The notes: generated by a model from the sequence alone, not told the origin. A DNA stretch of 64,000 bases from Pholis gunnellus (GCA_910591455.2 OU342822.1:14686154-14750153); one strand, 5' to 3'; positions 1 through 14,443 are shown, counted from the first letter of the stretch. A program made the numbers and translations.

Positions 1-3000
1 CTCTACCTCACTCACATTATAAGATCTATTTATGGAGATGCATGAAGCCGGTCTTCAGTTCTTTAGCCAACAGAGAACCGACACGCACCGCACTTCCCCA
101 TCGCCCCTCGTGGCCGACCGTTGTCATCTGTTGAGGTCACAGCCACTGGCAGGAGGGAAGAGGACACAGCATGTGCCTGGAGTACAAGCCTTCCCTTTGG
201 ATCACATCATGCCGAAGCGGCGCAGACCTTTCTGTATCTCAGGATACACACACGCACATTTGCCCTTGGCACCAAGGATGTGCGTGCTGTACAGGCTGCA
301 TCAGTTTAAAACGGTGTAGCTGTGGGACAGACTGAGTTGAATCCAGTAAGGCTGCATCCTTCAGTCTAGGATTGTTTCTTTTAGTGGTGTGGAGAGGAAA
401 ATGTCAGAATGTGCACTTTGTATTGTATTTAGTGGACTCAACTTCGACTGGTTGGAAACTCTGGCAGTGAATACAGCCTGCAGTTCCAATAAAGCTGACA
501 GGGGCTCGACTGAATGACACGCAGGAGTCAGCGGTGTCAGTTGGCACTGACCCTCGAGGAGCAATTATCTCTTAATGGCTCGTTAAGGCTCGGTAACCGG
601 TGAGTCAGGGACACACCAGCGAAGAGGAGAAAGAGCAGAAGCAACGGGAGGGAATGGTGGGAATATGCAGGATAATGATAGAGGGAATGTCAGCAGTACA
701 TTGGGAATGAGAGGGATGAATGTTGGGGTTAGTGTATAGCACATTACAGCTAATGCCTCAGCTTTTAATGTGATTTAACAAAAAAAATATATTATTATTG
801 ATTGACCTACCAATTTTTATTTGGTATTATTTTGCTTTAAAAATGACTAAACCGTCTAGTCAATTATCCAAGTAGTTGCAGATTATCTTTAAAGCTGATC
901 GATTAATCAACCACTGTACTATTTGTTTCAACTCTTCTCGCCTTAACCACTGAAAATCAAAAAGATCTTTGTTTCCTCTGGATAACACTAAAAGTTTGCT
1001 GTGAAAAAGTTTACAGTGGAACTCATTTGCATAATATTTGCATCGCCTGAATGCTATGCTTTCAGCGGCTAGGTCCTGGATTTATTTAACATCGTGTCTG
1101 CAGGAAAGGTTGAATTTGCATACAGTGCATGACCTTTTACAGCAATGCCCTTTTTTACAGTCACACACACAAAATGTACCAAGAGCAGACAAACAGAAGA
1201 GAATAAGCAACGAAAAGCAAGATTTAAGTTACAAAGAGTATACCGGTTTCTTCTTTTCATTTTTATAACAACATCAACCACATTGGAGACACAAAACTCA
1301 AAACTAAGGAAATAGCTGAGATGTTTTTTTAACCTGGTGGTCCAGCATTTCCAGTTTAAAGGAGAAACACTCAATATGGGCTCTTAGCTGAGCCTCAGTG
1401 TATCCGATGGCGATTTAACGAAGCAGATTCCCCACCTATACGCTGCATAATTCATGCTCGCACACTCATCAGTCTCACCAGTCGCAGACTGAGGATAGAT
1501 AAGACGATGAAGGCCCGCTAATGGGTTTTCATGGAACGGGCTTTGAAATAAGAAATCAATTAAACAGGTTATCGTGGAAGATGTAAGTTATTTAAACCCA
1601 TTGTGTATTCCTCAAGGTCCTTAGAATGCATGGCTCCTCAAAAAGCTCACAATTATCATGAGATAATCAGAATTTGGTCTTAAAATAGATTTAATAAACA
1701 TTTTCCCTTCAAAAAAGTACTTCACAGCCATCTCTCTTTTCTGCATATAGTTTGGCAAAATTACTCAGGTAACGTGATGTTAAAATGCAGTTTCATTTAG
1801 TTGTATGGATAATAGTGGCGGTGATTTTGTGTGAGCGCGTGACCTTTTTGACTCTCTCCACTTTGCTGGGAAGAGAACTGCATGAGCTAAATCCCCCCCA
1901 ACAGTGCGATTAGTTGGATTATTGTCAAAAGCACAGCGACAGCTCTGCACACACTTTTGTCTGCTTCCTGCTCTTACTCTTTTTTATTCTTATTTTTTTC
2001 CCACACTTGGTTTTTAATTTTTGTCCACATTTTCAGTGACAGTCTTTCTTCATTATTTACAAAGGGGATTTTGGGCTGACACAGCATTAAATGGATTTAG
2101 TCACATTAAACATGCTTGGAACAAGTCAAGTGAAGCTCTGGTTTGTTTGGGCAGATGAGAACAAGGCTGTTTAACTTGACCGCACTTGATGCTCCTCCCG
2201 TCACTCTTGTCTCCTCATGTTTTAATCCTGCGCTCGCTTTGGGTATTTTGAAATTGAATAATGTCTCATTCTTTTCCTGTCCTGTCTGGGTTTAATCAAA
2301 GCTTAGTGGGAGTCCTTCTGAGCTTTATTCCACACATATCATGTCTGTATTAATGCCTTAAATCCCCAATGTGCCGAGGAGAGTCACCTTAATTCTTCCT
2401 TGTGGTTTAAGGATAGCAGGACGCTTTGGAATGAAGGATCTAACAAGATGTGCGTGTGTTTGTGCGGCTGTGACTATATTATCAGGGGGTTTGGTTAAAT
2501 CTGTTAAAGCCTATTTTTCATGTAGTTTGAGAGGTCACTGCAAATGTTACTTAAAATGTGTCTCTCAGAACAACAACTTCCATATTGATTTTGTTGTGTC
2601 TTAGTTGAAATTGAGTTATTGGAGGAGTGTTTTCGGCCTAACACTCATGTATACTGAATTCAACTTTTCATGATAGGTATTTTTTTTGAAGCAGCGAGTA
2701 TATTTTCTTCACTGTTGCACTCCACAAATATAGATTTTTAAAGCCTCGGCCTCACGTTATTAAAAACTGCTCCACATCATATTCTTTATTGATTTTCTTT
2801 GCGAGACCCTTGAGAGTTGTGTTATGGCAAGTGTATAACATTATGTCAAAGCCCCCAAGTGTATATATATATTGTGTGCTGTAAGTGCTGTTTGGTAACT
2901 CATCTGTTTTTCATTTAAAGTCTTCTTGGTTATCTAAGCCTACGTTTTTTCACTTAACCAGTTGTAACATTGACAGCTGAGGGCATCCTTCACGATACAG

Positions 3001-3230
3001 TCTAAACACAGATTAAGTACACGTCTGGCTTCTTGTTTCACCTCCACAGACACAAACAGCTGTAATCAAACCACAGTTTTAGTGTGCTGTATGCAGCTCA
3101 TTATTATTCTGCTCTGTGCAGTCTCTCTGGAGTGTTTTTAGCACCAACAAGGTTCCCCGGCCCGAAGTCAAGTGAATTATGCAACACAAGGAAACTGAGA
3201 GACCCTATCTTGGGAGAGCTGCTGCAACAA

Positions 3231-3265
3231 CACACACGCACGCACACACACACACACACACACAC
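3231..3265. repeat. (CA)n microsatellite
   Basis: A CA dinucleotide run with two G interruptions near the left end. Confidence 0.95.
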
Positions 3266-3430
3266 CATCCAGCTTCCTGTTCAGCGTGTAGAGTAAAGTC
3301 CTAACACCCGAGGCCTCTTTCTGTTTGATTTCCATGGCAGGTGTCTGTGAAGTGGGAAATGCTGTCACTTCGGTGTAAGAGTCTTTCTGAGCACATTTTC
3401 TATTGTCATTCTGTCAGTGTGTGAGATTGT

Positions 3431-3458
3431 GAGTGTGTGTGTGTGTGTGAGTGTGTGC
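3431..3458. repeat. (GT)n microsatellite
   Basis: A short GT run with A interruptions. Confidence 0.9.
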
Positions 3459-4014
3459 GCATTTCAGCTGAACCTGCTTCTCCACTGGAGAGCTAAATCC
3501 CATCTCCGTGTTCTGTTCCTCTGAAAAATTCAAACTCCCATCACCATTTCTGACACATCATGTCCCCAGCTGAGCTCAGCACCAAGAGCCGAGGTACCTA
3601 CTCCTAAATATAACTCCGTACCGTCTAAGTGAAAATGGAAAACTTTTGTATTGCTGTGTAGAGACAGCGTGTGTGTGTGTGCTATTAGGGTTGAAACAAA
3701 GCACAAAAAGCCCAGCAGAAGTTATCTTGATGCGCTGAAAGATTTGAGATGAGCTCTAGATGTTCAAACCAGCAGAGTGCAGTGAATTACCTTTTAACAG
3801 TTTCCTTTTGAATGATTGTACGATTAACTAAATATTAATTATGAAGCATATGATGATGGACGGAAACATCTAAGCAAATTGCTGCTGCTCTTTAGTTGCC
3901 TTGATTATTATGAATTATTCAATGCTAGATAAAGCCAAGTGCCCATTAAAGGCGAGATGGAATATCAGGTCTCTGTCAAAGAATCTGAACATAATTTTAG
4001 TAATTTACATATAT

Positions 4015-4115
4015 TAGCCATGAAGGCAATGTCAGTTTGTTGGTCAGTCTGTCCACCACATTGGTCCAGACTGAATACCTCAACACCTATCAAATCGCCA
4101 TGTTGAGAGCTGTTG
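4015..4115 (+). repeat. Fragment of a common teleost interspersed repeat
   Basis: The string GTTGGTCAGTCTGTCCACCA, then TTGGTCCAGACTGAATACCT and CAACACCTATC, resembles a frequent fish repeat in which a 'chance to observe' phrase TTGGTCCAGACTGAAATATC is standard. It is degraded and lacks the right-hand part. Confidence 0.5.
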
Positions 4116-6454
4116 AGAGACAATCTAAATGCTCCTTATCTCATATCATGCAGTAAAGGCAAAAATATACAAATACAATATATATGCATGAGTTTGAATG
4201 GGCCATATCCAAACTGTAGGGCACAGCTCAAACACTCACATTGATTTCCCCTTCATCCCCCTTGATACTCCAGGAGGTATCTGGCTGTGTCAGACCAGCA
4301 TCCATCACTCAGCTGGAAGGATCTAAAGTGATCTACCGCATGAGAGGGGATTCCTGTGGGAAGCCCTCATCTGTGAACAGGGGCACAGATGAACTGTCTC
4401 GAATGAGATTAGCAGCTCTTGAAGGTGACTTGTTTTGCTTTGCTGTGATAAAGGATGGGAAAGCTAATGATTGCACTGGAAAAGTGGTGTTTTCCTAGGA
4501 CTCGGCTTGAGATCAGGACCGGGAGACCTTGGGATTTATTTATTTTTCTTTTACAAGTCGCAGCCCTACCCTTGAATAGAAAACAAAATATTAAAAAGAA
4601 AGCTATTGTTCCATGAAAGGATTTCTGTCGAGGGAGCTATTTATAGTTGATGAAGATGTTGAAATGGGAGCCAGCAGACTCCAGGGGGAAAGATCTGTAT
4701 CAGCAAAGAGGGAATCATGCCCTGTTTGAATTGCTAATGAAAACAATCCTTCTATGGTTCAGAGCAATTATGCTTTATGAATAAATAGCCGCGAGGAAAG
4801 ATTTCCTTCAGTATCTGCATCGTTAATGTGGTTACGTTATTTTGGCATGAATTTTACTCTTTCTCTCATAAATTTGTACTGTACTCTAACTCTACCAATT
4901 TATTTTTGATTTTGTCCTCAGTGGTGGCTAAAATTCACATTTCTACCTATAGAAACAGCTTTGTAAATATTAAAGCAATAACTGTAGGATGAAATATGCA
5001 TACTGGTCATTGGGTAGAAAAATTGCCCTTGGTTATTCATACCGAGACCGCTTTAAACTTGAAAACATAAACATTACAAATGGGCCCCCTTCGTATTTCC
5101 TGTTGCAGTGTTTGTTATTACAGCTGCTGACAGGAAGTAGCTAACTCAGACCAAAGCTGTTGCCCTAGAAACAGAATGTCTCAAATGTCTTCATTTAACA
5201 GAGAGCAGCAGTCTACATGTTAGACATAGACAAACAATAACGGCTCAATAAAAAATTGTCCAAGGTACTTTCAATGGACATTTACTGTGCGCGTCACCTC
5301 CCTATGTGGTGCCCTTTTGTCAATGATAAACTAAAACTGTCAGGAGATTGTAAACAGTCTGTGTAACGAACAATCTCTCCTCTGGCAGTGTTGTGTTTGA
5401 TTAATTGGCTCATGGTGACGCATACAAGTGAGCATTTAAATGGCTTTACACAAGATTTTCTGAATAAAGCCCTTATTTAACAGAATGGGCCAGCAAGCCG
5501 GCAGACCTCAACACTTCTATGGTTCAGGTTTTGTTAAAATTAGGCAACTAAAAATACTTGTTTATGGTTAAAAGAGAGGCGGTGGGGGAATAACGGAGTC
5601 ATATTCACTGCTGGTAAGCTGCTGGTCCCATACGATGGCGAATCAGAGTTGGAGGAACCGTAGGGCCGGGTATAGGGGTGAGGGTGGGTAGGATTAGGTA
5701 GTGGATGGAGGTATGTGAGAGTAAAATACAGATGAAGGGGTGTGGTCGGGTTTAGTCAAGCGAAGGAGAGTGGTTGAGATTAGGGTACTGGTGGGGAGGG
5801 GTAGCCAGGGCAGGCCAGGGAATTGTGAGCCATGGAGCCCCTCGGGAGAACCAATACCATAACGTACACTATAAGATAACTACATACTCAAATATAACCC
5901 ATTCGACCACGTTCAGAATGAGACAGAATATATAATGAAAATAAAATAAATAATTCAGTCCACTTCAAATATGATATAAAAGTGCAAGTGACCTGTTGAT
6001 TAAGGTTCATTTTCCACAGGCTGATACAGGCTTGAGCAATAAGAGTTATTGTATCAATCTTATTATTTTAGAAGTCTGTCTCTCTGGGTCAGGGTGCTGC
6101 TGTGTCTGAAATTGGAGTGAAGGGAATGGGTGCTATCCTTCTGAGTAAAGAAGATACGTTTGTCTCATCCTGTCTAATCAACGATATGCAGATCCTGTGG
6201 AGGACAGTTCCTGATCGGGGGGTTGAAGCCTTTAGAAAGACATTGAAGACATGATAGGAAAGTCTTTCATCAAGTTGTGATTGTGTTTTTATCATTTTTA
6301 ATAACTTACTTATCACATTGCGTCTTTCATGCTTCCAGGCACACTTAACAGTTGAATGCTGATTCTCTTTCATGTAAAAACGACACAGCTCCGTTAACGT
6401 TGCCTCCATTTTTTGCTGTAGTTTAAGAAAAAGCTTTGACATTTGTGCTACATT

Positions 6455-6540
6455 TTAAGCTGCAGCTAGGAGCCAGTTAGCTGAGGTTAGCAAAGTCTAG
6501 AAACATGGGAAAACACTTTGGACAGATTCAACAAAGCTAT
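6455..6540 (-). repeat. Degraded teleost repeat, reverse orientation
   Basis: AAGCTGCAGCTAGGAGCCAG, then TTAGCTGAGGTTAGCAAAGT, CTAGAAACATGGG and TTTGGACAG read as the reverse complement of a familiar fish repeat (GGACAGAGCCAGGCTAGCTG...CTAAGCTAAGCTAACCGGCT). A copy in forward orientation lies near 17.8 kb. Confidence 0.5.
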
Positions 6541-7539
6541 TTAGGCTACTACTCATGTTTGATGTCTCTGTTAAAAAAATACTAATTTTTATACTCAGTC
6601 ATATTCCCAGTCTGTCCAGAACAACTCCCAATTTGCAGAATCTGTGTTTGATCAGCCATGCATATACTAGATAACTCATATCATAATCATTATTAACAAC
6701 AGATTGGGTGTTTGGAGTGAAGCAAATTAATGAGGGGTTTTGGGGGAAAAGGGGATTATGTTGGAACGATCCACAACAGCACGGATTTACTCAAGGACCT
6801 CTGGGGCAACTATTTGATTCATGAACCTGAATTATTTTACCTCTGTGATATTTCCCGTCAGTGAAAATGAAATGAAAGCTGGATAACAGAAGCTTCATGA
6901 CTTCAATGTGTGTGTTTACAAGTATACAGAAATCAAATAAAATCTCTTTATAAGGATTGGAATCATCCATTTTATTGGTTTTGCTGACATTCGTCTTCGT
7001 CCGACAGCTTTTGAATGCAGAAAATGAAAAGCCTCACAATAACATGAGACTTCTATCAAATCTCTGTAAAAAAAACTAGAAGCTTTTCATGGCACAACCC
7101 ACAAAAAGGTGGCTGTACTGGAGTTAGTGTTCATAAAGGAACAAGGCACCACAATATTTTTTCTCCCATGAAAAGCAATGTGGTCATATGATTTCCACTC
7201 GTTTCCTACGAGTGATGTAGAAGAATACACCATTGAGTAAAGTAGACCGTTTTTTGATCATATTTGCAGTCCACTGTTTCTGAGTTGCTTTACAAAAAGG
7301 AGGTTGAATGATTTTTGAAGTGTTGGTCATACAAAGCAAGCAGTGTGAAGATGTCACTTTTGGATATAGTAAATTGTAACGGGCATTTTCACCCGCTTCT
7401 GTTATCATCCCATTAAATCACTGTTATCAGATGTCATTGGGAGCATAGATTTAAGGTGGTGTGGCCCAGCTCTACCTCCTAATTGGCTCAGTCGGCCGTT
7501 ATCACCTATTGGTAAATCACTGATAACTGACGAGAGATC

Positions 7540-7855
7540 CAAGCCGGCGACGTCAAGCACATAGTTATTACGATGGGAGCAAAGGAGGAATTCAGGTGAC
7601 GTAGTATAAAGAGCAACAAAGTCTGTGTATGGAGGAGGTCTGTGTGGATGGATGGGTCAAGCAAACACGACTTAAATCCAGACGACCGTTGTTCGAGTAC
7701 CCAACCCGTGTGAAACCAAAAGTCAACAAGTTTTTTTTTCATTATTTGTCTTATATATACGTAATAAATGTACTAATCTTAACCAAACCATGCTCTGAAC
7801 CTAACCAAGTAGTTTCATCTGAATTCACAACGCTAACCACGTGATTAAAACTGTG
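7540..7855 (+). repeat. Probable interspersed repeat, family uncertain
   Basis: The stretch ends CTTAACCAAACCATGCTCTG, AACCTAACCAAGTAGTTT, CACAACGCTAACCACGTGAT, a string I associate with a repeated percomorph sequence. The upstream part (GTTGTTCGAGTACCCAACCC) is less certain. Confidence 0.4.
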
Positions 7856-8593
7856 GGTAGGTGCAATTTTCCCCTTCTGCAGCATCATAATGATAGCGAT
7901 AACAACTGATAATGGCCAATTAATGTCCTGATACCATTCAAAATGGGTGGAATTTTTCACTATTGTATGACATTTTTATAGAGGTAAATTGAAGGGGGCC
8001 AAAGCTGAGGTGTGAAGATTTTGAAATGGCTTGGCATGAGGTTTTGTCTTTGTGCCCATTGGATGTGTAATATTACATTTCAGAGTTGGGAGTTTGATGC
8101 ACTGCTCCAGTTTGAAGCGCAAAGTAATTCCTCCTCATCTGAGCACTTTAAATGTGGTTTGTACCCTTCCTTTGATGCCTAGCCAAAGTGTTCAGTAATG
8201 TAATGTGCAGGTACCACCTCCATGCTGCTGCTGGGCTGTTAGTGATAGAATCAGGCTGTTTGATCCCGTGACTCCATCTTTGTTGTTGACGGCGTTTGAT
8301 GAGTGGCTTGTACTGTGGCTTTGATTGATAATCTGAAATATTAATACATATTCCCAAACCCCCCTTATTAGATAGTCTCTTTTATTTGAAGAGGGGGATT
8401 TTTTTTTAAATGTGTGAGTTCAATTAGAGCCTGAGGACGTGAAGAATGAGATGCAGTAGGTGAGAGAGGTGAGTGGAGGGATAGAATTAAAAAAAAAAAA
8501 AATGGTGAGAAGAGCAAGAGTTTGAAAGGAAGGACTAAGCTCTACTCGGTTCCCCCTCAAGGCAGAATCAGGAAACCAGTTACACCCCCCTCC

Positions 8594-8601
8594 CACACAC
8601 A

Positions 8602-8641
<40 letters not shown>
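8594..8641. repeat. (CA)n microsatellite
   Basis: The longest CA run of the window, about 48 bp with one G interruption. Confidence 0.95.
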
Positions 8642-8643
<2 letters not shown>

Positions 8644-9294
8644 CTCAGCCCACCATCTTCCCTGAATGTGCGGCCTATTTTCCCTGTCAAGGTGGTGTCC
8701 TAGATTCAAAGTTCTATCGGATGAGTAAAACAGTAAGGCAAAGAGATTATATTATAAGGATGTGGAGGATGGGGGTGTCACTTGGGTCTAGAAAGCAAGA
8801 TGAAGGTTTCTTTTCTCACATTGGCGTGGTACTTATTCCAATGGATTCAAACGAAGATGCTGTGAGGAAAAATGGCCTACTTACTGACCTGTAGGGAAAT
8901 TGAAAACGGGGAATGCTTTTGTTATTTTTGACCCTGGAGCACACACTTATTCCAACAGTTTTTGCTCTTAACTCTGATTTAACGCAGTGCCCGTTCAGGG
9001 GCGCGGATGTGTAAAGAGCGTGGTCGTAGTCGGAGTGGACTGATTGCTTGGCTCCCGGAAGTGCTGCTTGCAGCGCTGTCGAGAACTCCTCATTGCTTGT
9101 TGACTCCAGTGAAGTGAAGAAGAGTTTGGTTGTAGCGCAATTAAATCCAGCATCCAGCAGCAAAAGTGAGCTGCGGTCAATGAACCGCGGTTTGCACGCT
9201 GCAAACGACATGCTCGACTCTTGGTCCGCAGTGACCTGAAGCCCCCCCCCACCACTGCTGAACAGAGCACTGTTCACTTGATTATGCAAAGGTT

Positions 9295-9400
9295 ATAAAT
9301 ATTGAAGGTGTCGCTTGTCCAAACTCGACACCGCACGTCCCGCCAAGTGTGAAGTGGATCGGATGGACGGTTCTTGAGATATGCAAAGGACATACCCACA
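9295..9400 (+). repeat. Possible interspersed repeat fragment
   Basis: GGTGTCGCTTGTCCAAACTC, AAGTGTGAAGTGGATCGGAT and GACGGTTCTTGAGATATGCA resemble a short phrase often repeated in fish genomes. Boundaries are uncertain. Confidence 0.35.
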
Positions 9401-10972
9401 GACAGAGATTCCCTTATATTCCTTATGCTATCTTCAGGAAAGTGTGTGTGGGTGTGTATGTGTGTGCCCCCAGTATGCCAGTGCATTTGCCCTTGGTAAG
9501 TCGTGCCAGTGCGCATATCTGTGTGCGCTCCTGTTTGTGTTTTTAATTAACCGTCGGTGTGTTCATCCAGAGCAGAATTCACAAATTAAATTACTGAGCG
9601 TGGAGCTCAAGGAGACAGCTGGTGATCACTGCATGTAGCTGAAGGCGTGCAGAGCACGCTGTACCTATTATACTACAGCAGTCGGATCACTTACTATCAA
9701 ATGGCTATACTTGTCAGTCGTTCGTTCAACAGTGCTGAATATTTTACAGTGTTCAACGTCTCCGGGCAACGGTATTATAACTTGTATTGTAACTTTAATG
9801 TGAATACACTGGAGGCCCAGTGCAGCAAAATGTCCTCAAATCGCTCGGTGCCTTTTTATTGTAATGCATCGATTCCTTTAGCGCGTGTCCCAACTGTGAG
9901 GCTTTTGTGTGAACATAATGGATTCAGTGCACTTGCTGCAACAGCCCGGGTGTGAAAGTGTTGCCAGGCATCAGTTTAATAAAGATGCAAACGTCATCCG
10001 TGCACCACCATGGCCTCAGCCCTCCCTAATCTTGTTTTGTGCTCCTTTTAAATGAGATCATCTAGACACACACTCTCACACTAACACACACTCACACAGA
10101 TGACAAATGAAGCATATAGAAAAATAAAAGTTCAAATTGCCCATGTGCAGGCCCCCTCCCAGTATTTTCCTCAACATGTTAAAATCCAATTAGCCTCCCT
10201 CTGCTTGCGCCTGTCACTCTTATCAGCCGTCCCTCTGTAGACTCACACAGGATTTATTAAAAATGGAAGCACTCCTCTTTTAGGAGGATGATATATTGGA
10301 AACCCTGCAGCATCAACATGAAGCCCTTTTTAATAATTCATGTGTGTAGCCTGCTGAAGACACAACATGGACTGTAGCACTTCAGCATTGTAGTGATGGG
10401 ACATTTTAAAAAGACGCGACCATGCAATACAATGTTTTGACCAAGAGTTGCTGTATCACAGCTTGGGCTGACCCAAACTGGACTGAAGGATTGATATTGG
10501 AGTTGATCAAGGTGAAGCACATTTCATTTTTTAAATGATGGGTCGCCGATCTCTCAAAGAAGTAAACAAAACCTTCTAATTTCTCGGTGATAACCACTGA
10601 TTTTGTTGCCAGCAGATTTTTATCAGCTGCAGCTAGCTGGCGCTAGCGCTAACTCCAGGAGTTGATTGCAAACTCCAGCTGACTTTTGGATGTTTCCAGT
10701 TGACTCGTTTTAAAACAATTACAATGTAAAAGGGTCTTAAATAATGTATGTGAATACAAAATACTGCATTATGATGAGGAACTAACAATGAGTTGGACTC
10801 AAGCATCTTCGCTCCCACACGGCGGATGTTCCAACTACGAATATACTAACCCTTGTACTGTTTAATCCATTTGGTACAAAAACATGGTGTATTTATGGTT
10901 TTGGAAAGTTATAAATGAACAATTTGCTGTTCGGGGACGGGTTTACGCAATTGGCGATACCCATTTTTATTT

Positions 10973-10997
10973 TCTCTCTCTCTCTCTATATATATAC
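10973..10997. repeat. Compound (CT)n(TA)n microsatellite
   Basis: A run of CT units passes directly into TA units. Confidence 0.9.
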
Positions 10998-13288
10998 TGT
11001 AAATATTTTTCACCCCATTGTGTTCTTGCATTATTAGCTTTTATGTAAATCTGTCAAAAATTGAAACGTTCCACAGCTTTTACACTCAAATCTTAAAAGT
11101 GCAGATAATTTGGATTATGTTTGCTGCCACCACAATACAGTAGAAGTGAATGGAACTATGTTTATTTTGTGATGTTTAAAGCATTAAATAATCCTTTTTA
11201 AGTAATCAACAGTAAAATGCCTTTCCATAAAGTCTTGTCCCTTGTTTTACTATGACAACAAGGGTCCTCTTTGAATTCTGTGTTTTACGATTCAACCACA
11301 TTTTGTAGACAGAAAAGTGTCTAATCATGTGGTGGAAGATTGAAATTTCAACAATTCATAAGATAACAATCAAAATTGAATATCAATTTTGCAAAATATT
11401 CCGTCCTTTTGTAAAATAATGTGCTCTTCCGCTGTTAGTGCCGAATTCCTCCGATTTTTGGATGAGTAACCAACGACCCTCAAGTTTCCCCCGACGCGTG
11501 TCTTGCGCTCTCATTGGCTGCAGCTCTCCGACAGGTCACATATTCAGCCTGCTAGGTGATGCATCTGCGAGACTCTCGTCCTTGGAACAGCAAGCGCCGA
11601 GGCAAATGCCAATTTGCTTCTGATCTGGGGCTTTTGTTAGGAAGCTCCAAAAACTCTCAGCAGATTCCACGATATTCCGTGTTTCCCAGCGGACTCTATC
11701 TTAATCATCACTTTCCACGATTCTGTCTTGTGTTTTCCGCATTGCGGAACTCACAGGGCTGTAACTGAAACCCGCTGTGTTCAGTAACTGACCCTGACCT
11801 CTGAGCTCCTGCGTAGGAGGGGAAAGACAAAGGATGAATTCCCCAGCACATTAAAAAAACATTCATAAATGGTGTCAAACGTCAGGCTCAGAACCATGAA
11901 TTGCTAAAAGTGTTAAGAGTCACAACTTCTATTAGACAAAAGATGAGATTTTTAATCGTCACACACTTCTCATCCCGAACATATCGAAAGCAACCAACCG
12001 TGCTGCCCACCATCAACGCATTAGCATTTAATAACATGAAATGCGCTCTTTGGTTTCGAAGCAGCCCCCACATAGTATGATTGAAGATTAGTTAATAATT
12101 CAGAGCTGTTGGAAGCGTTGTTAGGGGATGGTGTTCTCTGCTGTTCGCCTTCACAGCTGCATGGGGCCTGCCAGTGACAGATGGCTGAGCCCATTTGGAG
12201 AATTTGGTGCCAGTAAAGCCCAGTAGAGTGTTAGACAGTCATTGTGTTTGTGTCTCTTTATCTTTCTTTCTCTCTCTTTTTAAATTTCCCAATTGTTTCA
12301 GCGTGTGTTTGAGCAGAAATACCTCTGGAGAAGGGAAACATAGGTTCTATATGACAATCTATCAGATGGTCGCGACATTGCTGTGAAATGCGGATCGTGT
12401 TTGACTTATCGCCCCATTAAGTTTATCACAGAATGTGGTCGGTTTCATTGTTTTGTAAGCTATCCGTCTCCTGATGCTCCACTGTGGGGTGTCCAGGTGT
12501 CTTCGGGAGATATTGCAGGCTCTCTGCATGGGCACGGTCCCCCTCCCTGCCTAGAGGACAGCTTTGTGCTAACCTGTTGGAAGTCACAGCAACAGCAAGA
12601 CATTGCAGCCATTCTGTTTCCCAGAGCGCAAGCTGATACCGGGTTTGTTGGGGCTCTGCAGCATTTCTTCTCTGAAAAGAGAATGATAACAGATGTCAGT
12701 TGAATAGGATGTAAGCACAGCGTGGAATGCCAGGATCACTTATGGATGGTTTCGTAGACAAAGTAAACCACAAGCCACAGGTTTCGTGTTCAGTAGAGTC
12801 GGACTATTATTGTATTCTTATCTTCCAGAGCACACATTTTCTACTTCTACAAGTTTAGAAGAAAAGATATTGCATTTTTTAAATGATTATGTCACACATC
12901 AATTTTGAAAAAGTCTGTATATCCACACACCACTGTCTGCTAACCTTCATGCTGTCTGTGCTGACTGTTGTAAACAATCTGCTCAACAAAACGTGTTCTG
13001 ACCGATTTCCAATTGTATTTTGTTTCAAAGTGATCTTTCCTAACATGTAAATCCCCTTTCAAAATAATAATCTCATGCATGGAGTCATTTGACAAAGTGG
13101 ATTATGTAACATGTTCATCTATCATTAGCAATAATCCATCCACAACTATTTGAGCTGATACTTGTTCTGGATATTGTATTTAGTGAAGCACATTTCACTA
13201 CAGAATTCTTTTAATTATATGACCTTGTTTAGCCAGATCGGGGCATTTTGGTGATTTCCTTTGTCCTTTTGTGTTTTTGTCCAAACAG

Positions 13289-13431
13289 AGCTGCCAGAGA
13301 ACTGGACGGACACCAAGGAGACTCTGCTGGAGGGGATGGTGTTCAATGTGAAGTACCTGGGTATGACTCTGGTGGGCCAGCCCAAAGGAGAGGAGATGGC
13401 CTCAGCTGCCATTCGCAGAATTGTTGCCACG
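13289..13431 (+). CDS. ldlrap1: ldlrap1 coding exon 2 (start of PTB domain)
   Basis: 143 nt. The acceptor is ccaaacag and the donor is ACG|gtgagt. It opens with two bases (AG) completing a codon from exon 1, then 47 codons starting LPENWTDTKETLLEGM and ending RRIVAT. It contains KYLGMTLVGQPKGEE, the first strand and helix of the PTB fold, nearly identical to human LDLRAP1 as I remember it. Confidence 0.95.
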
Positions 13432-14443
13432 GTGAGTCACTCGCTGGTCTCCTTCTGACTCATACGACCTTATAATGGAAGTTATGTCGACGCTTGCATG
13501 CAAATCTTGCACACTATACTTCGATTTCATGTACAGAATACAGTACACATGATAGGCAAGGTCAGGATCTTGAATAGCAACGAGAAATTTCAAGAGTGAC
13601 ATTGTGAAGATTTCAATTACGCCGATGCTTTTTATAGAAATTCTCTTGGGGATTTGTGAAATTACGGCCTCAAACTGCAGGGCATAATATTTGATCGACT
13701 ACTTGTCAAAATGCGGATTTTAATGCATGTTAGTCTGATGATGCAGGACAATATGTTGTCAGGATGGTCATGTATGATAAATTGGTAAATTGTTGCACCA
13801 TATCTACAGTATGATACAACTTGGGGTACCACTCCCACCTCAGCAAACGTATTCTCATGGCAAAAAAAATCATTGTGGACACAATTCAGTATTCAGCCTT
13901 TCAAGTTAGCATGTTGGACACATTTTTAATATTGAATTGACCGTTAGAATGACTTTTAAACCGAGCAATCGGTGTCATTCACCTTTCAACTTCCTGTAAT
14001 TCTCTTGGCGTGGAGTTACAGTAGAGTCATGTTTATTTCAAGGTCAGCAACATAGCTGCTAATCCAGGATTATCAGTGGTTGCACACGTGCAGCAGTCAA
14101 ACCGGTGATATGATGTTTACTTAACAACACTGAGCCACATGGGGGATTTCTGAGCACGGCTTTCTCCATCAATTCAGAATCCTGTCCGTTTTCACAAGCA
14201 CCGTTTTAAAAACTGTGAACAAACTGTTGCTTTTTAACCGGTGAGTTTGTAGACATACAAAAACTAATTGGATGTTTTTGTGAACACAAACTTGCATACA
14301 TCTTATTCCCTCTTCCCATCTTTCTTCCATGCTCGCACACGTGCACACTTTCTTCACTGAGCGCCGCCAAACAATAAGAATGCCTAATCTGCCGGAAGGC
14401 TTTCTCCACAGAAAGAAAAGCCATGGCGCAGGCAACCTAATCA

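Larger units (their letters stand above)
1..13288 (+). other. Non-coding, probably ldlrap1 intron 1 and/or upstream DNA
   Basis: No exon with family similarity was found. The ldlrap1 first exon (short, starting near MDALKSAGR in relatives and ending one base into a codon) is not seen here, so it most likely lies before base 1. The region holds CA/GT microsatellites (3231-3265, 3431-3458, 8594-8641) and several degraded teleost repeats listed separately. Confidence 0.6.

Noticed and set aside
3231..3265. CRISPR-like short repeat arrays
   Set aside because: All short repeated tracts are dinucleotide microsatellites or homopolymers without spacers, in a vertebrate genome.
8816..9289. Open frame of about 157 codons on -
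   Set aside because: Unrecognised sequence with no domain, overlapped by open frames on the other strand, and adjoining a probable repeat.
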